A stretch of DNA of 11,927 bases from Agrocybe praecox (taxonomy: Eukaryota > Basidiomycota > Agaricomycetes > Agaricales > Agrocybaceae). A program made the position numbers and the translations under genes. This document shows, piece by piece, positions 7,892-11,927 of the stretch. The first letter of the stretch is position 1, and each line of letters starts with the position of its first letter. Location of the stretch: contig CAXHKQ010000230.1 in NCBI GenBank assembly GCA_964017145.1, positions 1 to 11,927 on the forward strand, written 5' to 3'. The notes under the pieces are model-generated. The model saw nothing but the letters and a program-made list of their open reading frames with translations, was not told the DNA's origin and did not search any database.

Positions 7892-8619
7892 CTACATGGG
7901 TTGATAAGTATCGGGAGAAATAGGGAAGGAACAACATTTATGATAAAAACAAAATTTATTGTTGATCATAGTAATCTTTCAGCCAACCAAACAAAATCTT
8001 ATACTCGTACTGTCATTAGTTTGGAAGATATTGCCTTTATTGTAACTCGCGGTTCGACATTTCCAAATATACATATGGTGAAGAAGGTATTCAAAGTCTA
8101 ATTAGAGCACTTATTACTGATAGGTAGATGGGCCGCTGGAGGAAAAACCTGTCTTGAGAAAATGTTATCTTGGGCCTTCCCTAGCCGAAATTAAATTTGA
8201 CAGTTTTTTAAAATGTTCTGTACCTTCCAATTGGGCACTGAAGACAATGCGCGCAGTGGACGCCTAAATTTGGCAGTTCCTGACGAAAACATCATTAAGT
8301 CAACCAAATAATTTCAGAATTCGGGAAGGATGGAACCTTGTGATTGCTGATACACTGAGGTTAAATATAAAAAATATATAAATATAGTGCATACTTTTTT
8401 GGGAATGCGAGAACTCTTTGCGGAAGGGTGCCGCAAAACTGCAAAAGCTCACAATCGACCAAATCGACAAAAAAAGTCATAATCGATTAATGGGGCTATG
8501 AATTGCGGTCCCATCTATGGTTTTATGCGCATTTGGCCCTAAGCGACTATTCAGGGAAAGAATTCCATCAAAAATGTAGGTCCTTCCCTATTTCTCCCGA
8601 TACTTATCAGCCCATGTAG
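7892..8619 (+). mobile_element. Internally deleted mariner (irritans-like) element
   Basis: A 728-bp element bounded by 39-bp terminal inverted repeats (7892-7930 and 8581-8619) that differ at one position. A TA dinucleotide lies just outside each end (7890-7891 and 8620-8621), the usual target duplication of Tc1/mariner elements. The terminus CTACATGGGCTGATAAGT resembles irritans-subfamily mariner ends, which share GGCTGATAAGT. The interior carries the broken transposase described separately. The catalytic D,D34D region is gone, so the copy cannot move by itself. Its near-identical ends could still serve as substrate for a transposase supplied from elsewhere; that is inference. Confidence 0.93.
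8075..8574 (+). pseudogene. Broken mariner transposase
   Basis: Fragments in several frames follow the order of an irritans-type mariner transposase. MVKKVFKV at 8075 corresponds to the usual MEKKEFRV start and is followed at once by TAA. GKTCLEK lies at 8141-8161. GTEDNARSGR (8234-8263) and PDENIIK (8279-8299) match the TEDxxRSGR...DENI block of the N-terminal DNA-binding half. MRELFAEG lies at 8405-8428 and QKLTIDQIDKKS at 8442-8477, in the position of the MRKLCAKWVP...LTxDQ block. LALSDY (8533-8550) and GKEFHQK (8554-8574) match the C-terminal LAPSDY...GKKF block. The HxxH-like and catalytic Asp segments between are deleted, several hundred bases by comparison with the roughly 345-residue family length. 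It is non-functional through stops, frameshifts and deletion. Confidence 0.9.
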
Positions 8620-8799
8620 TATATACAATTCGGAAGTGGATTGCTCGTTCATCAACGACGATCTACTTCGATCCACTCAGATTCACAACATTTCATAAGC
8701 TGCGTACTCGCATAGAACGTTGTGCGTTACAGAGCGTCACGTTCTGTTCAAGTGCGTCTTGTAATAGACCGTCGTGCACAACTGACAACAACAAATCAA
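8620..8799. other. Spacer between mariner and foldback, nothing supported
   Basis: Contains only a small imperfect hairpin (AGAACGT at 8714-8720 and ACGTTCT at 8739-8745). No gene is supported. Confidence 0.4.
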
Positions 8800-9260
8800 T
8801 GCTTGTCGTTGATGTTTTGCTACGAGTTCAAAACAGTTTCGCCAGACCACGCGCTGCGCTGCGCTGCTGTTTTTCGTCATCGTTCATCCGCCTCCAGTCC
8901 GCTGCGCGGCGTCCAGCGCAAGCCACTCGGATCGTCTTCTGTTCTCTGCGCTGCCTCAGGCGTCCGGCATCCAGCGCGAGCCATGTTTCCCTCGAGGTAC
9001 AGGTACAGGGGAACAGAGCTGCAGATGGACGACACGCAGTGGTCAGAATATCTTCCGAGCGGCTTGCGCTGGTCGCGGCGCAGCGGACTGGAGACGGTCG
9101 GTGTGCGGCTTGAGCTAGACGCCACGCAGTGGACAGAAGATGATCCGAGCGGCTTGAATTTGCGCTGGAAGCCGCTCAGGAGACTGCAGACGATGATGAA
9201 AAACGTGTGGTCTTGGCGAAACTAAATTGAAATCGAAGCAACATGTAAACAACAAACCGA
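8800..9260. mobile_element. Foldback-type element built of tandem units
   Basis: Two arms of roughly 190 and 250 bases face each other across a short centre near 8990-9010. The best match is 8892-8941 against the reverse complement of 9044-9093: about 44 of 50 bases by eye, beginning with a perfect 16-bp CTCCAGTCCGCTGCGC. Outer parts also pair. GTTTTTCGTCATCG at 8869-8882 pairs with 9190-9203, and AGTTTCGCCAGACCAC near 8834-8850 pairs with the complement near 9205-9222. Each arm holds two related tandem units sharing CCAGCGCAAGCC...CTCGGAT..TCTTCTG. A GCTGC mini-repeat (about 8851-8868) interrupts the left arm. A 167-codon open frame across it is a by-product of the repeats. I found no target duplication and cannot assign a superfamily. 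Confidence 0.75.
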
Positions 9261-10112
9261 GGGCTGATCAATTGAAATTCGAAATGCAAACTAATTATTG
9301 TTTTACGGAAATATCACGAAAATATCGATAATATTCAGCTATTTTCGACAATTTTAAATTATTTATTCATTTTCGTAGTTGTTACGATTTATTTACAATG
9401 ATTCCAGGTGATTTAGGGGGATTTATGAAGATTTATGGATGTGTACTAATTCTGTTGAACAAAAATCTTAAGTGCATGGTTCCTCGCTTCGATGAGCGTT
9501 GACAGTGATGTTCATATTGAATTTAGTACATACTCCGAAGCACAACCCTGCTTTCGCCCGAAACAATAGGAATACTATTCTTTCTGGCCAGAAACAGACC
9601 TCATCGATTTTCATCAAACTTGTATGGAAATTCTGTTCAGTTTCCGTTTTCGATCTATGTGAGAACGCTACTATATTATTTATTTTCCTTGAAAATATCC
9701 AGATTACGTGTCGAAGAAACATTCGTAGCTGTAGTAAGGCTCTTATTAAGAAATCGAACATCAGAATGCAGACTTGATTGGGAGTGTTCGGTGATTCCTA
9801 CAATGTTCGAATGTATAGCAATCAGGCAGCCTGGAACGTTGGGAACAGGATTCAAGAAGTTTGGTTGCCTTATATGTACAGATCTTCGCCTCAGAGATAG
9901 GTGCGAGGCACTGGATATTGGAACCTTTATGGAATCTGTAGCTTTATGTTTTCATGGAGACTTACTACTGTTATTGTAGAAAACCACCTCGTTCTAATAT
10001 AACAAACAAAAGTTACAGCCTTAATGATATGGAAGTTGTATGACCGTCTTTTGCTTTTTTGTATAAAACAGTGTACATTATTAACATGTTTGGCTCTAGC
10101 GGTTTTGATCAA
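9261..10112. other. AT-rich stretch, nothing supported
   Basis: Overlapping open frames of 92-119 codons exist on both strands between about 9468 and 9979. They conflict with each other and show no family motif or bounding splice sites. I treat the stretch as intronic or intergenic spacer. Confidence 0.5.
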
Positions 10113-10398
10113 CATCATCATCATCATGTTTGGTGCTACAACCCGAAGGACTTTAGCCCCTTTTATACTCCACTTTTATTTGAAGAGTAGCAGGGCTTCG
10201 TAACCGGGTTCGGGTTTTTGAAAGTTGACATGTGGTTAGCACATCGCTCTAGAGAGTAACCCTAGGCAACGTTTAACATCCTTCCTGTGGATCATCGTGT
10301 GGAGAAAAATTCAAGAACTTTCTCTTACTCCCGAGATTTGAACCCAGGACCACCCGCTCGTGTGGCAAGCACTCTATCATCTGCACCACTCAGGCGAC
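10113..10398 (-). mobile_element. SINE copy 3, full length with ATG-repeat tail
   Basis: A 286-bp element on the minus strand. The head at 10398 reads GTCGCCTGAGTGGTGCAG, with a consensus-matching A box (TGGTGCAGATG, 10388-10378). The B box is degraded (GGTTCAAATCT, 10344-10334, two departures from GGTTCGANNCC). The body continues through GATGATCCACAGGAAGGATG, AACGTTGCCTAGGGTTACTC and GAAGCCCTGCTACTCTTC to GGGTTGTAGCACCAAACATG. It ends in a run of ATG trinucleotides (10130-10113), which probably represents the simple-repeat 3' tail of the family. Target duplications are not clear by eye. Head and body align with copies 1 and 2. Confidence 0.92.
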
Positions 10399-10904
10399 TA
10401 CGTATCAAAGCCGCAGGCCTATCAAAAATCTACTTCACAACATATGAACAAATAAATTCCTCACTAATGAAAAAATAATCCTATAGAATATTTAGTCAAC
10501 AACTCGTTTCAAAACTCTGACAATGCTGCCAAAGCTGTCGTTGTCGAAAGAAGAAAAGCGTAGTGCGCCCAGATTGGTGGTTTGGTGCTCGTGTCGAGTC
10601 AAGTGGACAGAACTCCTCACTCCCCTGCATGTACAATTGTACAAAGTGTATATGGTAGAGGAAAACGATATAATATCTTCCCTTTGCCTCTAGTTTATCC
10701 ACTGAAAAAATCTCTACTTCGTACTCTTCCCTTGTTAGCTGTTCATTCCAGTTTTCGATCACCCTTTGAAACAAATGTAACCTGTTGATTGCAAACAAAT
10801 CAAAATACGGACAAAATGACACTATGTAGGGATCATCTCGAAAGACCCTGTACACGTGAAACACATAGAAACGTCACAAAAATCTAAACTGTTCATGTAC
10901 TCAC
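10399..10904 (-). other. Intron, first 506 nt after the donor (minus strand)
   Basis: DNA directly downstream of the exon donor on the minus strand. A 122-codon open frame (10864-10496) starts inside the intron, lacks a genuine ATG at its start and shows no domain, so it is not taken as coding. The intron's acceptor was not located and may lie beyond the left edge of the window. Confidence 0.6.
10897..10904 (-). other. Splice donor of the first coding exon
   Basis: The minus strand reads GGCG|GTGAGTAC. This matches the GTRAGT donor consensus and cuts a Gly codon after its first base (phase 1). Just beyond it the reading frame loses the low-complexity, GC-rich coding character. Confidence 0.75.
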
Positions 10905-11454
10905 CGCCCGATTCCTGTTGACCGACCATGTCCTCCTCATCCTCATCGTCGTCGTAATCGTCATCGTCATCGTCGTCATCACCGTCCGCACCGTCCACAC
11001 CACCTCCACCGCCCCCACCACCCCCATAGTAAACCGGCGCCACTGTCGCCTCCGTCGGACTCACCGGCCCCAAACCGGGTCGCTGCTTATCCGTCGCCTT
11101 CGCCGCCTCATTCGCTTCCAACTTCATAGCGCGCAGACGCTCGATCGGTTTCATCGGCTTCGGGGCGGCCGGCGGCTGGCTGCTGACCGGCGCCGCCGGT
11201 TGCTTCCATTCGGCCAGCCGGGCGTTGCGATTGCCCCCAATCACGCCGGCAATGGCGCTGCCGGTGCGCACAATGCGCGAGCTGGTCACCAGCACGCTGG
11301 TGCGGCGGAACGGCGGACTGCTGATGACGGAGATGCAGTTGCTGCCGACGCCACCGGTGCTGGTGGCGCCGCCGCCGCCGCCGTTGTTGGAGCGGCCAAT
11401 CATCGAGGTGGGCATGCCGGATGTGGATTTGCGGGCGAACATTGCACGCGGCAT
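10905..11454 (-). CDS. First coding exon, disordered Ser/Gly/Asp-rich N-terminus
   Basis: I do not recognise the gene. The exon encodes 183 residues plus one base. Residues 1-30 are basic and Ser-rich (MPRAMFARKSTSGMPTSMIG), followed by a short poly-Gly run, then a Ser/Thr/Arg-rich part (SSPPFRRTSVLVTSSRIVRTG). About residues 90-125 are Pro/Lys-rich with a probable short helix (KPMKPIERLRAMKLEANEAA). A nine-Gly run is followed by an acidic tract of eight Asp and then YDDDEDEED. No folded domain, signal peptide or membrane segment is visible, which fits the intrinsically disordered N-terminus of a larger protein continued in later exons. I chose the ATG at 11454 because it is the first ATG after a long ATG-free leader; the next one, four codons on, has a better context (G at -3). 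The frame is open upstream to a TAA at 11592-11590 but contains no ATG there. High GC3 and sharp composition change at the donor support coding. Confidence 0.72.
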
Positions 11455-11927
11455 GCGGAACGGCTGGGCTTGGCTGGGTTGAAGGGCGGCGTTCCGAAAG
11501 AGTATGTTGTGGTTTGGTTTGGTCACACCACGAGCTTGTTGCGCTTCGCGGCGAGTGATGTCACCACCAATCTGGCCGGCTGGGTTTGTTTATGTTGTTC
11601 GCGTGCAAGCGCAAATGTGTGCTGTTGCTTTGTTGGTGTTGGTGTGTTGCCTAGTATATCTAAATATATGCTACTTTGATTTTGTGTATGTTTTTTCTTT
11701 TTCTCTCTGTGGAGTTGTTCACCTTCTTCGTGATATATGCGGATTATAAATGTGCCGTTAAAAATTTGGTTGTTGCGGTATTGCGTAGATTTGCTCTCTG
11801 TTCTCTGTCTTTGCTCTGTTCTCAAATTTGCGTATTATCTCTGTGTATTTTTGGGTATGTTATGTGTATAGAAAAATTATTAGTCACAGGAGGGTTATTG
11901 CTTTCGTTGTATATTAATTTAGTTTTT
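11455..11927 (-). promoter_or_regulatory. Putative 5' untranslated leader, ATG-free
   Basis: On the minus strand these 473 bases up to the window edge contain no ATG at all, while the opposite strand has about ten. The strand composition is A-rich with ACA, AGA and CAACA runs (AACAGAGCAAAGACAGAG), as in many insect 5' leaders. The transcription start is not identifiable and may lie outside the window. An upstream splice acceptor, for example near the CAG at about 11582 on the minus strand, cannot be excluded, so part of this could be intron. Confidence 0.55.

Noticed and set aside
8722..9225. 167-codon plus-strand open frame
   Set aside because: It spans the foldback arms. Its repeated peptide pieces (DxTQWxE, PSGL) arise from the tandem and inverted DNA units.
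9468..9979. Several overlapping open frames of 92-119 codons on both strands
   Set aside because: They contradict each other, have no conserved motifs and no splice context.
10496..10864. 122-codon minus-strand open frame after the splice donor
   Set aside because: It lies in the inferred intron, begins at a GTG and has no domain or bounding acceptor and donor pair.
11455..11526. 24 extra N-terminal residues from a GTG at 11526 in the minus-strand exon
   Set aside because: GTG is not a normal start in nuclear genes. The first ATG in frame is at 11454 and a stop lies upstream at 11592-11590.
10918..11679. 253-codon plus-strand open frame at the right end
   Set aside because: It is the antisense shadow of the minus-strand exon. 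It reads the Asp tract as Val/Ile and the Gly run as Thr/Pro, and the ATG and codon bias evidence favours the minus strand.

Overview
The window looks like nuclear DNA of an insect, most likely a dipteran (mosquito or fly-like). It carries long CA/GT and GTC/CAG microsatellites, a tRNA-headed SINE family, a decayed mariner element with irritans-type ends, small hAT-type elements, and an A-rich, ATG-free leader ahead of a Gly/Asp-rich open reading frame with a consensus GT splice donor. There are no bacterial operons, ribosome binding sites, rRNA genes or CRISPR arrays. The species cannot be fixed from the sequence alone.

Layout. Positions 1-2212 are CpG-rich, low-complexity non-coding DNA with several microsatellites, including a 91-bp CA array. 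Positions 2213-3262 lie between inverted repeats of about 27-34 bp (a probable non-autonomous DNA transposon). A 246-bp hAT-type MITE with a perfect 8-bp target duplication is nested inside. Positions 3357-3560 hold an internally deleted SINE. Positions 4000-5220 are CpG-rich, with a tRNA-like T arm and one weak candidate coding exon. A 26-bp perfect inverted pair lies at 5140 and 5890, and between its members is a complete SINE (5581-5830) with 13-bp target duplications. Positions 5916-6440 are GT/CA-rich, and 6990-7330 is a short CpG-rich island. Positions 7892-8619 are an internally deleted mariner whose 39-bp ends are almost identical. Positions 8800-9260 form an imperfect foldback made of related tandem units. 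A third SINE copy is at 10113-10398.

The only protein-coding gene I can support with some confidence is on the minus strand at the right edge. Its first coding exon (11454 down to 10905) encodes a disordered, basic Ser/Gly-rich N-terminus that ends in an acidic Asp/Glu tract. It stops at a strong GTGAGTAC donor and is preceded by at least 473 nt with no ATG. DNA to the left of 10904 begins the first coding intron of that gene. How far the intron extends is unknown; it could cover most of the window, in which case the transposons are intronic passengers. All three SINE copies point in the same direction as this gene.

I found no operon-like or defence-like system. The noteworthy material is the mobile-element archaeology and a few unexplained inverted repeats.
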